Assembly (NCBI GenBank): GCA_018432955.1
Contig: JAHDSE010000130.1
Span: 1 to 43,664 of the forward strand
Direction of reading: 5' to 3'
Source of the DNA: Syntrophomonadaceae bacterium
GTDB taxonomy: Bacteria; Bacillota; Syntrophomonadia; Syntrophomonadales; Syntrophomonadaceae
DNA: 43,664 bases
A program made the translations under genes and the position numbers. The notes under the pieces are model-generated. The model did not search any database. It was not told the DNA's origin and saw only the letters and a list, made by a program, of their open reading frames with translations. How positions within the stretch are numbered: the first letter of the stretch is position 1; every line of letters begins with the position of its first letter. Below, piece after piece: positions 1-8,968 of this stretch.

Positions 1-608
1 AATTGACGCTCCATTTTTTTTAATTCTTCTTCAACTGCTATGCCAGCTTCTTCTTCGCACGCTGCCTGCAGACAGTGCGGCAAGGCTTCCACCAGGCTTA
101 CATTATAGTTGCCTTTCATTTTGACCTGTTCTGCCATTTCTACTCCGATAAATCCTCCCCCGATAATTACCACGTCCCTGGCTGCCTCCAGGGACTGTCC
201 TATTTTATCCAGGAATTCCGGATCTTTTCTAATGGGATATACATTGGGGAGATTAATCCCTTCGATAGGTGGAAGAATCGGATGGGAACCAGTAGCAATT
301 ACCAGCTTCTCATAAGCTACCTCAGTTCCATCTGCCAATTTGGCAATATGATTACCACGGTCAACATCCTCAATGTTTCCAATAATAAATTCAAAACCTT
401 TGTTTATAAACCCGTCATCAGGAATTTTATCTTTCTCTACCAGATTCAAATAGCCATAAATATAGGGTATCCCACAGGGGACTACCGTATAGGATACGTT
501 TCTAACAATAGTAACCTTTTTACCCTGATACCAGGTATAAACTGAATTGGCGACAGCCAAACCAGCTGCAGATCCACCAATAATCAATACATCTGTGTTT
601 TTTCTCAT
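1..608 (-). CDS. CoA-disulfide reductase / NADH oxidase-like flavoprotein (3' end cut off)
   Basis: Leftward gene whose C-terminal part lies outside the window; about 202 residues are visible. The start is ATG at 608, just after a GGAG ribosome site. The N-terminus has the FAD dinucleotide fold (VLIIGGSAAGLAVA, residues 6-19), followed by VVPCGIPY, which matches the region carrying the redox cysteine of CoA-disulfide reductases and water-forming NADH oxidases. A second dinucleotide fold (VVIIGGGFIGVEMAEQ) marks the start of the NAD(P)H domain. Family members reduce CoA disulfide, persulfides or oxygen with NAD(P)H in the cytoplasm. The family is clear. The substrate cannot be decided because the C-terminal domain is missing, so a rhodanese fusion is also possible. 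Confidence 0.8.
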   Translation of the reverse strand, partial: MRKNTDVLIIGGSAAGLAVANSVYTWYQGKKVTIVRNVSYTVVPCGIPYIYGYLNLVEKDKIPDDGFINKGFEFIIGNIEDVDRGNHIAKLADGTEVAYEKLVIATGSHPILPPIEGINLPNVYPIRKDPEFLDKIGQSLEAARDVVIIGGGFIGVEMAEQVKMKGNYNVSLVEALPHCLQAACEEEAGIAVEEELKKMERQ

Positions 609-755
609 AACTAAAACTCCTTTTCTGATAATAAGTTCGTATAATGAAAAAAACCTGTTCAATAAAATCCAGTCCGATTAAACTTCGGACAAAAGCAAAA
701 GACTTTTGCAGCCCATTTTCAACAATTGAGAGCTGCATAATTTAAAAAATCCAAC

Positions 756-862
756 TTGTCATTCTGAGCGTTAGCGAAGCCACCTTAATTTTGAGCAAAG
801 CGAACATCAGTAATGCCCGGAGGGTGAATCTTAAGATTCTTCGGCTTTGCCTCAGGATGACA
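756..862. repeat. Imperfect palindromic intergenic repeat, copy 1
   Basis: Both ends of this block carry versions of TGTCATYCTGAG pointing inward, and the interior holds GAATCTTAAGATTC. A shorter version of the same element, with the same TGTCATCCTGAGGCAAAGCC end and the same TCTTAAGATTCTTC core, lies at 27971-28026. This form is typical of small dispersed palindromic elements in bacterial genomes. It sits between the flavoprotein gene and a small membrane protein gene. The rest of 609-1096 shows no convincing gene. Confidence 0.7.
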
Positions 863-1096
863 GTACTATAATACTTCCCAATGATACGGAAAAACTAATT
901 ATGCAAAATCCTCAACAGTCAAGTTTTTTACAGCTGCGAAAACTCCTTATAATAATATTTGACAGGAAAAAAAGATCTCCTGTCTTGTGAATATATATAC
1001 TTTCACTTATATGGAGCTGACCAGAAACTACCCCGATCAGTATTTTTAGTCATCGGCTTTCACTCTGGTTGACCAACCAAAGAAATCATAAATCAG

Positions 1097-1273
1097 TCAA
1101 TAAGCAGCCGCACCTTCAAGGAAAAAAGCGATACCGAGTATCCATATTACTATATTCCAGAAACTACTGAGTACCACCGCGTCAAAGGCTGCCATGTAGA
1201 TAAGCAGGATACCCAGGAGAACACGTATCACCCGTTCCGCATTGTTCATATTCTGCTTGAAACTAATTTCCAA
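1097..1273 (-). CDS. Small YgaP-like (DUF2892-type) membrane protein
   Basis: A 58-residue leftward frame starting with TTG at 1273, eight bases after a good ribosome site (GAGGTG). It begins MEISFKQNMNNAERVIRVLL, and the NxAERVIRxxLG pattern is typical of the DUF2892 membrane domain found in YgaP and in many free-standing small proteins. Two hydrophobic stretches follow (about residues 17-34 and 36-54), joined by a very short turn. The protein ends in Tyr. The role of free-standing members is unknown; some lie near rhodanese or sulfur-handling proteins, and the neighbour here is a CoA-disulfide-reductase-like flavoprotein. The strong ribosome site and family pattern support a real gene despite its size. 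Confidence 0.7.
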   Translation of the reverse strand: MEISFKQNMNNAERVIRVLLGILLIYMAAFDAVVLSSFWNIVIWILGIAFFLEGAAAY

Positions 1274-1373
1274 CAGTAATCACCTCAATTTTTATTCTCC
1301 CCCCCGAAATAAAAGCTATTCGGCTTATTAAGATAATTCGGCAAGGGGATAAAGGCGAGATTAACCGGAGTAT

Positions 1374-1402
1374 TTGACCAATTATTTTTCTTATAATACA
1401 AT
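1374..1402 (+). promoter_or_regulatory. Sigma-70-type promoter for the fumarase operon
   Basis: TTGACC at 1374-1379 and TACAAT at 1397-1402 are separated by 17 bases, close to the vegetative consensus. The fumarase alpha start codon lies about 47 bases downstream. This contrasts with the -24/-12 promoters seen for the catabolic genes elsewhere in the window. Confidence 0.5.
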
Positions 1403-1448
1403 AAAATCGCTATATTACAAAAATATATCATGTAGAAAGGAACTCAGA

Positions 1449-2348
1449 ATGGATAAGGTAGAACAACGCGAAAAATTTATAGATATCATGGCTAGGTTTA
1501 CCGCATATACAGGCAAACATCTTCCTGATGATGTTTACGTGAAATTAAAGGAACTCAGAGAAAAAGAAAATACCGCTTTAGCCAGGATTATTTACGATGC
1601 CATGTTTGACGATCTGGAAATGGCCGATGAGCTGGACAGGCCATGTTGTCAGGATACAGGCATAATTCAGTATTTTGTGCAGCTTGGAACCCAATTCCCG
1701 TTGATTGATGAGATAGAAGATTGTCTGCGCGAAGCTGTGAAAAAGGCCACGCTAATCGCTCCGCTCCGTCATAATGCCGTGGAGGTTTTTGATGAGAAAA
1801 ACACCGGCAACAACGTAGGCACAAGAATTCCGTGGATTGACTGGGAAATCGTTCCCAACAGTAATGCAGCAACTATCTATGTATATATGGCCGGAGGCGG
1901 ATGCAGCCTGCCAGGAACAGCAAAAGTACTGATGCCTCTGGAAGGATACGAAGCTGCGGTAAAATTCGTATTTGATCAAATCACTTCTTATGGAATCAAT
2001 GCCTGCCCTCCTCTTTTGGTCGGTATTGGTATTGCCGGTTCCGTAGAGGTGGCAGCCAAACTATCAAAAAAAGCTTTACTGCGTCCTATCGGATCTCGCA
2101 ACACTAACCCACGAGCTGCAGAGCTTGAATCCAGTATCGAAACAGGTCTGAATGCTATCAAAATCGGTCCAGGGGGTCTTGGTGGTGAAAGCTCCGTAAT
2201 GGGCGTACATATTGAACAGGCGGCACGCCATCCGGCAACCATTGCCGTGGGTTTATCCACAGGTTGTTGGGCACACCGAAGATCCATTATCAAAATAAAC
2301 GCGGATATGGGATACGAAATCATTTCACACAAAGGAGCTGTACTATGA
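1449..2348 (+). CDS. Class I (Fe-S) fumarate hydratase, alpha subunit
   Basis: This 299-residue protein matches the N-terminal half of oxygen-sensitive class I fumarases and the TtdA subunit of L-tartrate dehydratase. It interconverts fumarate and malate using a [4Fe-4S] cluster. Three candidate cluster ligands are visible: Cys67 in CCQDTG, Cys186 in ACPPLLVGIGIAG and Cys273 in GCWAHRR. An in-frame upstream start at 1374 exists, but ATG 1449 follows AAAGGAACTC and begins the conserved part, so it is preferred. The stop overlaps the beta-subunit start (ATGA at 2345-2348), so the two are translationally coupled. The segment GGGCSLPG (150-157) stands where many relatives have a KGxGSEN-type motif. 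A tartrate dehydratase role cannot be excluded. Confidence 0.85.
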   Translation: MDKVEQREKFIDIMARFTAYTGKHLPDDVYVKLKELREKENTALARIIYDAMFDDLEMADELDRPCCQDTGIIQYFVQLGTQFPLIDEIEDCLREAVKKATLIAPLRHNAVEVFDEKNTGNNVGTRIPWIDWEIVPNSNAATIYVYMAGGGCSLPGTAKVLMPLEGYEAAVKFVFDQITSYGINACPPLLVGIGIAGSVEVAAKLSKKALLRPIGSRNTNPRAAELESSIETGLNAIKIGPGGLGGESSVMGVHIEQAARHPATIAVGLSTGCWAHRRSIIKINADMGYEIISHKGAVL

Positions 2349-2962
2349 AAACTAAAATAATAAGCACACCGATTCAAAACGAAGATCTGGAAAAATTGGA
2401 AATTGGTGATATCGTATATCTTGATGGTTATCTGATAACAGCTCGTGATGATGTGCATCAACGTTTAATAAAGCAGCATAAGGAGCTCCCTGTCGATCTA
2501 GCTGGTATGGCCATCTTTCACGCCGGCCCCATTATGCAGGAACTTGAAGGTCAAAAAGGAAAGTATAAGGTTATTTCCATAGGACCTACAACAAGTATGC
2601 GTATGGAGAAATATGAAAAAGACTTCATTTCTCAAACCGGGGTCAAAGTAATTATCGGCAAGGGCGGCATGGGTGAGAGTACGGTTAAAGGCTGCCAGAA
2701 GCACAAAGCGATTCATACGGTGTTTCCCGGAGGCTGCGCTGTACTGGCGGCCAACTGTGTGGAATATGTGGAGCGTGTGGAATGGTTGGATTTAGGTATG
2801 CCTGAAGCCATGTGGGTAATGCGGGTAAAAGAATTCGGACCCCTGATTGTCTCCATAGATACCAAAGGGCAAAATCTTTTTGAAATAAACAAAGGTGAAT
2901 TCAATATTAAAAAAGACTCAGTCCTCGAAGAAATCTGCCAGCATGTCGATTACCTCGATTAA
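2345..2962 (+). CDS. Class I (Fe-S) fumarate hydratase, beta subunit
   Basis: This 205-residue protein corresponds to the C-terminal domain of class I fumarases (FumA C-terminal or TtdB). Recognisable segments are GDIVYLDGYLITARDDVHQR near the N-terminus, the GPTTSMRM substrate-binding region and IGKGGMG. It starts at ATG 2345, overlapping the alpha stop codon by four bases. The ribosome site AAAGGAG lies inside the alpha gene. Together the subunits form the fumarase heterodimer or heterotetramer in the cytoplasm. In a carboxylate fermenter this links fumarate to malate and, through a dehydrogenase not seen here, to oxaloacetate, the likely substrate of the decarboxylase encoded at 5-8 kb. 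Confidence 0.85.
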   Translation: MKTKIISTPIQNEDLEKLEIGDIVYLDGYLITARDDVHQRLIKQHKELPVDLAGMAIFHAGPIMQELEGQKGKYKVISIGPTTSMRMEKYEKDFISQTGVKVIIGKGGMGESTVKGCQKHKAIHTVFPGGCAVLAANCVEYVERVEWLDLGMPEAMWVMRVKEFGPLIVSIDTKGQNLFEINKGEFNIKKDSVLEEICQHVDYLD

Positions 2963-3017
2963 GCCTTTTTATTATCTATAAGTATAAGTCAACAGATAAA
3001 TGTCAGGTCCCCTGCCT

Positions 3018-4436
3018 CTAACGGGAAAACCATTGGATGATAACTGAGCTTTTTTCGTCATCCATTCCCACCAGTTTCACATTGGCCGGGACTACCCCGG
3101 AGGCAATAGACACCCGCAGTGTATTAAGGTTTTTGCGGACTTGAAAATAGTTTCTTGAAATAGACAGGGACTGAATCTTCCGTCTGGGAACGATAGTGCT
3201 TACTTTGCCCAGGATTCTCGATCTAATTATTAACATACTCTCCTGCAGACTGTAGCCAGTATCACGATACTGCAAAGATCCGAGCCATATAGCCAGTGGC
3301 AGTAGTATCAGACCGGGATAAGCAAAGGGTAGAAAAAGGAAGATTATTATTACCAGCACTGTGGCAGGGATAAAATTTATCAGGATATAGCGCATTTTGG
3401 AACGATTAGGCAGCATTTCTACTTCAAAAGGACGATAAAATTCCGGTAATACTTCTTCCAGGAAATCCATCATCTTATGGCGCGGGATTACAGGCATGAT
3501 GACATTGCCTTCACCTTTATCTCCGACATTACTTATACTAACAACCTGGATACTTACCATTTTGAAGGGCTGGCGCAGGATACCTTCCACAATTTTCAGG
3601 GCCTGAATTCTCTTAACCGGTATGCTTAGCTGCTTCTTTTCGAACAAACCGCGGCTGATTTTCAAATTGTCACCATCCCGTATAAGGGTAAAACCTGCGA
3701 ATTTTATTAGATTACCGAGCAAGGAAAGTAAGCAGGCCAGTAAAATTATAAAAATAATTACCAGGATAGTAATATATACAGTACCTGCCATAAGATTACT
3801 TGCGTATTTCCCCAGCACTTCCCATATTTTTAAATTGGGTATTATCTTATCCAACTGTGATACAATGGTCAGCATGCCAGCCAGTATCAAACCCAGACTG
3901 TTAGAGGTGCTTCCCAGTATTAGTAAATCAGAACTTGAAAGCCGATATTGAATTAATCTATCTTTATCGGGTACATCTGGATTAAACACCTTTCCTTTCT
4001 GCAAAATTTTCTGGAGTTCAGCGGCCTTATCCGCGGAAATAGCCGGAAGTATTAACTCCGCTTTGTTTCCGCCTCCTGCGGTTTCAATCTGCAGCTTGAC
4101 CAGACCCAAGATACGCTGAATCACTCCAGCCGAAACCTGCACGGTTTGAATTCTCTCAAAAGATATATAACGTTTTTTTCTGACCAAAACACCATACTCC
4201 AGGCGTAGTTCATTATCTTGAACATAAAAAACAAAGCGCAGCCAGTAGAAAATCATATACACAATAAACAGGACCAAGACTATCGGCAAAAAAGTAAGAA
4301 ACCAGCTGCGAAAAGCTGACTCTCCCAGAGCAAGAATAATCAGGGGCAGCAAAGCCTGCGCCAATTTATACAAATTACGGAATATAAACTCCAGGATAGC
4401 TGCCGGGTGCAACCTTTGTGCTTTATACATCTTCAT
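3018..4436 (-). CDS. YdbT-like membrane protein with bacterial PH domains
   Basis: This 472-residue protein resembles the YdbT family of the B. subtilis YdbS/YdbT pair. Repeated bPH2 domains (for example around RKKRYISFERIQTVQVSAG and the later PVKRIQALKIVEGILRQPF and PRRKIQSLSISRNYFQVRK segments) alternate with paired hydrophobic helices. The frame is open upstream to 4553, but ATG 4436 is chosen because it overlaps the YdbS stop by 14 bases and begins the first membrane segment. In B. subtilis the homologues protect against certain bacteriocins and antimicrobial peptides. The function here is inferred only from family. It is co-transcribed with the upstream ydbS-like gene. Confidence 0.75.
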   Translation of the reverse strand: MKMYKAQRLHPAAILEFIFRNLYKLAQALLPLIILALGESAFRSWFLTFLPIVLVLFIVYMIFYWLRFVFYVQDNELRLEYGVLVRKKRYISFERIQTVQVSAGVIQRILGLVKLQIETAGGGNKAELILPAISADKAAELQKILQKGKVFNPDVPDKDRLIQYRLSSSDLLILGSTSNSLGLILAGMLTIVSQLDKIIPNLKIWEVLGKYASNLMAGTVYITILVIIFIILLACLLSLLGNLIKFAGFTLIRDGDNLKISRGLFEKKQLSIPVKRIQALKIVEGILRQPFKMVSIQVVSISNVGDKGEGNVIMPVIPRHKMMDFLEEVLPEFYRPFEVEMLPNRSKMRYILINFIPATVLVIIIFLFLPFAYPGLILLPLAIWLGSLQYRDTGYSLQESMLIIRSRILGKVSTIVPRRKIQSLSISRNYFQVRKNLNTLRVSIASGVVPANVKLVGMDDEKSSVIIQWFSR

Positions 4437-4905
4437 CCACCATCCGGGCAAGCCGGGAAATCCTCTCCCTGAGTTCAGCAGCGACATCGTCGGCAAGTGC
4501 AGGAATCTTATGCTTACCTGCTGCAGTAGATATGGTAACTGTAGATAGTCCATAGTGACTCAGCAGTGGCCCTTGTTCCGTATCAACATGTTGTACCCGT
4601 ACCATGGGAATCAAAGTTCGGTATTTGACAAAAACTCCAAAACGCAGATCAATCTGTTGTTCGGAAACGTCATAAAGCCATGTGTTCCACCGTACCTTTG
4701 GTATTACTGCAATCTTAAACACTGTTGCGCTAACTGCTAACAGCATTAACATTGGAAAAATCCATAGAGGAAGTTCCCACCAGCGCATGGCCTGCTGATA
4801 TGACAGTGGTATCAACCAGATAAATATGGAGTTCAACAGCCCTGTCCAGCGCCAGTAGGAAAGCGCTCTGGGGTCAATACGATGATATCCTGGAATAGTC
4901 TCCAA
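4423..4905 (-). CDS. YdbS-like membrane protein with a bacterial PH domain
   Basis: A protein of about 160 residues with two adjacent hydrophobic helices near the N-terminus followed by one bPH2 domain (WLYDVSEQQIDLRFGVFVKY, then the conserved RVQHVDTEQGPL segment). RVQHVDTxxGP is a hallmark of YdbS proteins. TTG at 4905 is selected because AGAGGGG lies eight bases upstream; GTG at 4908 is nearly as good, and the longer frame to 4932 has no ribosome site. The gene overlaps its partner ydbT by 14 bases, the usual paired arrangement. The proteins probably act together in the membrane. Confidence 0.75.
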   Translation of the reverse strand: METIPGYHRIDPRALSYWRWTGLLNSIFIWLIPLSYQQAMRWWELPLWIFPMLMLLAVSATVFKIAVIPKVRWNTWLYDVSEQQIDLRFGVFVKYRTLIPMVRVQHVDTEQGPLLSHYGLSTVTISTAAGKHKIPALADDVAAELRERISRLARMVDEDV

Positions 4906-4950
4906 CACATACACCCCTCTTGTGATAAACAATGAATTTAATTATATGTA

Positions 4951-4988
4951 AAAAAAGCTGGAAGTCAAAATTCCTTGCCCCAGCTTTT
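4951..4988 (-). terminator. Rho-independent terminator after the oxaloacetate decarboxylase operon
   Basis: Read leftward, AAAAGCTGG pairs with CCAGCTTTT across an 18-base loop and ends in a run of T residues. It lies 38 bases after the stop codon of the beta-subunit gene and just before the ydbS start, separating the two transcription units. Confidence 0.8.
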
Positions 4989-5025
4989 CTTCAGATATAA
5001 TAATTCTTTTGCCAGCCTCTTATCA

Positions 5026-6174
5026 TCAGCCAAACATGGTCAGAAGGAAGCCCGCAGCCACTGCAGAGCCTATAACACCTGCAACATTAGGCCCCATAGC
5101 ATGCATAAGCAGGAAGTTTGCCGGATTGGCCCTCTGTCCTTCAGCCTGGGCTACCCGGGCAGCCATAGGAACTGCTGAAACACCTGCAGAACCGATAAGA
5201 GGATTGACTTTCCCACCGGACAGCAAGCACATAAGCTTGCCCAGGAGCAATCCACCTATAGTGCTGAATATGAACGCCATCAAGCCCAAAAAAACAATCT
5301 TAAGCGTCTCAGGACTCAGGAATACTTCTGCAACAGCAGTAGCACCTACAGTGGTAGCAAGAAATATGGTTACGATATTGATCAACGCGTTTTGTACAGT
5401 ATCACTGAGTCTTTGCACAACACCGGATTCCCTGAAGAGATTCCCCAGCATCAGCATGCCCAGCAAAGGAGCAACAGCAGGAAGTAAAAGGCAAACAACA
5501 ATTGTTACAACTATAGGAAATACAATTCGTTCCAGCTTGGAAACTTCTCTAAGCTGTACCATTTCAATCTCTCTTTCTTTCTTGCTGGTTAAGAACCGCA
5601 TTATAGGCGGTTGGATCATGGGAATCAATGCCATATAGGAATATGCTGCAATAGCAATAGCCGGAAGCAATTCCGGTGCCAGCTTGGATGAAAGAAATAT
5701 TGCCGTTGGCCCGTCAGCACCGCCAATAATCGCAATAGATGCCGCCTCCTGCGGATTAAATCCCAGCACAACGGCAACAGTAAAGGCAATGTAAATGCCC
5801 AGCTGTGCAGCTGCTCCCAAAAACAAACTGGAAGGCCTGGCTATCAAGGGGCCGAAATCTGTCATGGCACCAATACCCAGGAATATCAGAGAAGGATAAA
5901 TCCCCAGTTTAACTCCCAGATAAATGTAATATAGAAGCCCTCCTGTTCCTGAACCATCAGCAGGCGGTGGGGCCATAAGATTAGCCATCGGCAGATTGGC
6001 CAGGATTACACCAAAGGCGATAGGCAAAAGCAGCAAAGGTTCATACTTTTTCACGATAGCCATATAAATCAGGATGCCTGCCACACAGATCATCACGACC
6101 TGTTGCCAGGTAATTACTGGAAAAGCGGAATTGTTCCATACTTTCAAGAGTGTATCAAGCAAAGATATAGACAT
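5026..6174 (-). CDS. oadB: Na+-translocating decarboxylase, beta subunit (OadB/GcdB family)
   Basis: This 382-residue integral membrane protein has about nine hydrophobic segments and is the sodium channel/decarboxylation subunit of biotin-dependent decarboxylases. Two signature regions are intact: [10 protein letters not shown], containing the Na+-coupling Asp, and [13 protein letters not shown], with the N-x3-G-x4-S pattern of the second functional region. The subunit removes CO2 from carboxybiotin and exports Na+. It starts at ATG 6174 after GGGGAGG and is the last gene of a four-gene leftward operon with alpha, gamma-type and biotin-carrier genes. It differs clearly from the second beta subunit at 26.7 kb. 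The match in length and motifs is strong. Confidence 0.9.
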   Translation of the reverse strand: MSISLLDTLLKVWNNSAFPVITWQQVVMICVAGILIYMAIVKKYEPLLLLPIAFGVILANLPMANLMAPPPADGSGTGGLLYYIYLGVKLGIYPSLIFLGIGAMTDFGPLIARPSSLFLGAAAQLGIYIAFTVAVVLGFNPQEAASIAIIGGADGPTAIFLSSKLAPELLPAIAIAAYSYMALIPMIQPPIMRFLTSKKEREIEMVQLREVSKLERIVFPIVVTIVVCLLLPAVAPLLGMLMLGNLFRESGVVQRLSDTVQNALINIVTIFLATTVGATAVAEVFLSPETLKIVFLGLMAFIFSTIGGLLLGKLMCLLSGGKVNPLIGSAGVSAVPMAARVAQAEGQRANPANFLLMHAMGPNVAGVIGSAVAAGFLLTMFG

Positions 6175-6189
6175 TATTTAACCTCCCCA

Positions 6190-6591
6190 CTACTGCAACG
6201 CAAGAAGGATGTCACCTGTTGATACAGACGCCCCTTGAGCAACATTGAGCTGAGAAACCACTCCATCTCTCGGAGCAGTAACCTCGTTTTCCATTTTCAT
6301 AGCCTCCAGAATAAACAAAACATCCCCTTTGTTCACTTTCGCACCCTGCTGCACTCTAACAGCAAGAATAGTACCAGGCATAGGAGCCTTTACAGGATCA
6401 CCAGAAACAGCCTGAGCTGCCGTGGCAGTTGACGCAAGAGGAGCCGCCTCTGGAGCTGCCGGGGCAGCAGATATCGCTGCAGTTTCCTGTTCAGGTATTA
6501 CGGAAGCCTGAGTAGTCTTCACGATACTTGCTTTGCCTCTTTCTACTTCAACTTCATAATTTTTATCATTAATTGTCACTATGTACTTCAT
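6190..6591 (-). CDS. Biotin carrier subunit of the Na+-pumping decarboxylase
   Basis: A 133-residue separate biotinyl carrier protein. Residues 1-20 form a short N-terminal strand region, about 35-65 are an Ala/Pro-rich flexible linker (AAPAAPEAAP), and 68-133 are a biotinyl domain with EAMKMEN; Lys99 is the biotin site. It moves CO2 from the cytoplasmic carboxyltransferase to the membrane pump. ATG 6591 follows a G-rich ribosome site; the longer frame adds 13 unlike residues and is rejected. In many oxaloacetate decarboxylases this domain is fused to the alpha subunit; here it is free-standing, as in glutaconyl-CoA decarboxylase GcdC. It lies 15 bases upstream of oadB. Confidence 0.9.
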   Translation of the reverse strand: MKYIVTINDKNYEVEVERGKASIVKTTQASVIPEQETAAISAAPAAPEAAPLASTATAAQAVSGDPVKAPMPGTILAVRVQQGAKVNKGDVLFILEAMKMENEVTAPRDGVVSQLNVAQGASVSTGDILLALQ

Positions 6592-6613
6592 TCCCGTTCC
6601 CCCCAATAGTAGC

Positions 6614-6961
6614 TTATATCTCCTGATCAATTGCCTTGATCATCTTGAATTGCAGTTCAGACAAAGGGATCTGGCTCTCATCGCTGACGATAGCCATAAT
6701 CATGGCAGCGGTTTTTTCATCAACCCCTATAAGCTTTAATTCACCTGCAGACCACCCCTCATCGCGCACTTCGGGAAGTTCTGCCAAAACTGTTCCTCCC
6801 TCAGCCAGGACAATGCTCATATCAGTGCTTTTGCCCATGGCTTCCATAATATATCTTAAAACCAGAGACTGAAGCTTTATCAAAACACTAAGCAGAATCA
6901 GCACCAAAAACACGATCGCAAAACCCATGAGGGATACCAGCAAGCTGTCCATCAAAGTCAT
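6614..6961 (-). CDS. oadG: OadG/GcdD-type small subunit of the Na+-pumping decarboxylase
   Basis: A 115-residue protein with one N-terminal membrane helix (about residues 8-30) and a soluble tail ending GVDEKTAAMIMAIVSDES followed by a LQFK segment. This layout matches the gamma (OadG) or delta (GcdD) subunits that hold carboxyltransferase and pump together. It lies 12 bases after the alpha gene and 22 bases before the biotin-carrier gene. Its context makes the assignment firm even though these subunits vary in sequence. Full-length here, it contrasts with the two miniature candidates at 26.4-26.7 kb. Confidence 0.8.
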   Translation of the reverse strand: MTLMDSLLVSLMGFAIVFLVLILLSVLIKLQSLVLRYIMEAMGKSTDMSIVLAEGGTVLAELPEVRDEGWSAGELKLIGVDEKTAAMIMAIVSDESQIPLSELQFKMIKAIDQEI

Positions 6962-6973
6962 AAATACCCTCCT

Positions 6974-8350
6974 TTAGATCTTCTTTATGCTGTAACTGAC
7001 CTTTAAAGCAGTGTTTTCTTCTCTATTCCTGAAGAATTTTTCGGCAATCTGTGGAAAGGCAATGTAAGACAGCACATCCTCATCGTTTTTGGCCAGGCTG
7101 CCAATCTCTTTTTTAGCTTTTTCAAATTCCGGTTCCAGAGTATCCGCAAATCTCTGAGTGATCGGCTTTTCATCTCCCAGAACCATTTTTTCGACTTCAA
7201 CATCTACTGCTCCAGGAGCCTTGCCATATTCGCCTTTAAAATAAGACTTAACTTCCTTGGATATGCTCAGGTATCTTCCTCCCATGAGCACATTGGCTGC
7301 CGCCTGAACTCCAACAATCTGGCTCATAGGTGTCACCAGAGGAGGGTAGCCCAGCTCTTTTCTGACACGGGGAATTTCCTGCAAGACTTCGGGCAGCTTA
7401 TCCAGAGCATTCTGCTGCTTCAATTGGGAAATGAGATTTGAAAGCATTCCCCCGGGCACCTGATATACAAGAGCATCCGTATCCGAACCCAGCACATAGG
7501 GCTCCAGTTCACCAGACTGAATAAACTTTTCCTTCACCGGTTTAAAAAAATCATTGATTTCTTTAAGAACAACTTCGTCAAGTCCCGTTTCATACCCTGA
7601 CTGCTTTAATGCAAAATGCAGGGATTCAGTAGCAGGCTGGGAGGTTCCACCGGAAAAGGCAGAAATAGCACAATCGATGCAATCACAACCCGCTTCAATA
7701 GCCTTAAAATAAGTCATGGGCCCGAGTCCTGTAGTTGAATGGGTATGAAGGGCCACCGGCTTACTGACATTATCCTTGAGCGCCCTGATCAAATCATAGG
7801 CTTCCTGAGGCCCCATAATTCCTGACATATCCTTAATACAGATGGAGTCTACGCCCATTTTTTCCAATTGCCTTCCCAATTTAACATAATTGTCGAGATT
7901 ATGGATAGGACTCAAGGTAAAACAAATAGCACCCTGTGCATGAGCACCACTTTTTAAAGTCTGCTCCAAAGCCACCTCAATATTTCTGAAATCGTTAAGG
8001 GCATCAAAAATTCTCATTATATCTATTCCATTTTGGATGGAATGTTCAACAAATTTCCTGACCACATCATCAGGATAATGCTTGTAGCCCAGTAAATTTT
8101 GGCCTCTCAAAAGCATCTGGAGCTTTGTTTTTTTGATTACTGATTTGATTTTTCTAAGTCTTTCCCAGGGGTCCTCATTCAAGTATCTTAAACAGGAATC
8201 AAATGTTGCTCCACCCCAGCATTCAACTGAATGGTATCCAGCGTTATCAATTTTTTCAAGAATTTCCTCAAAATCACTAAAAGGAAGTCTTGTTGCAATC
8301 AAAGATTGGTTCGCATCTCTTAATACTGTCTCGGTGATATTAACCTTCAT
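6974..8350 (-). CDS. oadA: Oxaloacetate decarboxylase alpha / pyruvate carboxylase subunit B-type carboxyltransferase
   Basis: This 458-residue cytoplasmic enzyme has the HMGL-like TIM barrel of OadA, PycB and transcarboxylase 5S. Visible landmarks are TETVLRDANQS at residues 5-15, the MLLRGQNLLGYKHY segment, CIKDMSGIM with the candidate carboxylated Lys, and the metal-binding HTHSTTG. The C-terminal biotin domain of many OadA proteins is absent and is supplied by the separate carrier gene downstream. It transfers CO2 from oxaloacetate to biotin, giving pyruvate. It starts at ATG 8350 after GGAGTGG and is the first gene of the operon. Methylmalonyl-CoA as donor is less likely given the barrel family, though the substrate is inferred, not proven. 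Confidence 0.85.
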   Translation of the reverse strand: MKVNITETVLRDANQSLIATRLPFSDFEEILEKIDNAGYHSVECWGGATFDSCLRYLNEDPWERLRKIKSVIKKTKLQMLLRGQNLLGYKHYPDDVVRKFVEHSIQNGIDIMRIFDALNDFRNIEVALEQTLKSGAHAQGAICFTLSPIHNLDNYVKLGRQLEKMGVDSICIKDMSGIMGPQEAYDLIRALKDNVSKPVALHTHSTTGLGPMTYFKAIEAGCDCIDCAISAFSGGTSQPATESLHFALKQSGYETGLDEVVLKEINDFFKPVKEKFIQSGELEPYVLGSDTDALVYQVPGGMLSNLISQLKQQNALDKLPEVLQEIPRVRKELGYPPLVTPMSQIVGVQAAANVLMGGRYLSISKEVKSYFKGEYGKAPGAVDVEVEKMVLGDEKPITQRFADTLEPEFEKAKKEIGSLAKNDEDVLSYIAFPQIAEKFFRNREENTALKVSYSIKKI

Positions 8351-8968
8351 AAATCCACTCCATTCCGCATTACTATAATATTAATAAAGCTTTCAAATCG
8401 TTAAATTATCCTCCCATACATGATTATTTAACAATTAACGCAAAAACGCCTTTCTGCCTGATACTCAACAATAGAAACAGAAAGTCGTATATTTACATAT
8501 TATAACAACCATCTGCCTGTAATCCCATAAAATTTACAGCTTTCCTGTATTACTGAGATCCAGTCAATCTACTATTTGGCTATACTATATAAAATATCTC
8601 TAAAAAACCATTGAAATAGTAAGTGTTTACAGGATGCAGAGATCAGGGTATTTATTGAAAAACAATACAGGCCCCCTTGAAACTGAGAAGTGAATTCCAA
8701 GCCGGTTATTGCTGCGTTTTCTCATTTTTTGTATTGTAACCCGGTCATCTTTGCTATACACAGATTATTTTATCAATATATATTCTATTTGTATATGGAT
8801 TTGAATGGCTATAAGCATGTATACATGGCTGTATATAAACAATTTTTCTTCCGGGAAATTGTCATTATTTTTTGCAATTATTCTTTGCCCCTGACATTTT
8901 TGCGCAAATTTTTGATAATAATACAACAGCTGCTTATCCTCTCTCCGGTGTTAAGCAGAAGCAGGAGC
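8351..8968. other. Intergenic region without a recognised gene
   Basis: AT-rich spacer upstream of the oadA operon. No sigma-54 pattern was found on the leftward strand, and no convincing coding frame. CTGCTTA at 8930-8936 can pair with TAAGCAG at 8952-8958 and may be a weak terminator for the PurF-like gene, but it lacks a long T run. Confidence 0.4.

Noticed and set aside
520-738. 72-codon leftward frame overlapping the flavoprotein start
   Set aside because: The flavoprotein frame with the FAD motif and a ribosome site explains this region.
5009-5638. 209-codon rightward frame
   Set aside because: It is the antisense shadow of the beta-subunit gene, which has clear family motifs on the other strand.
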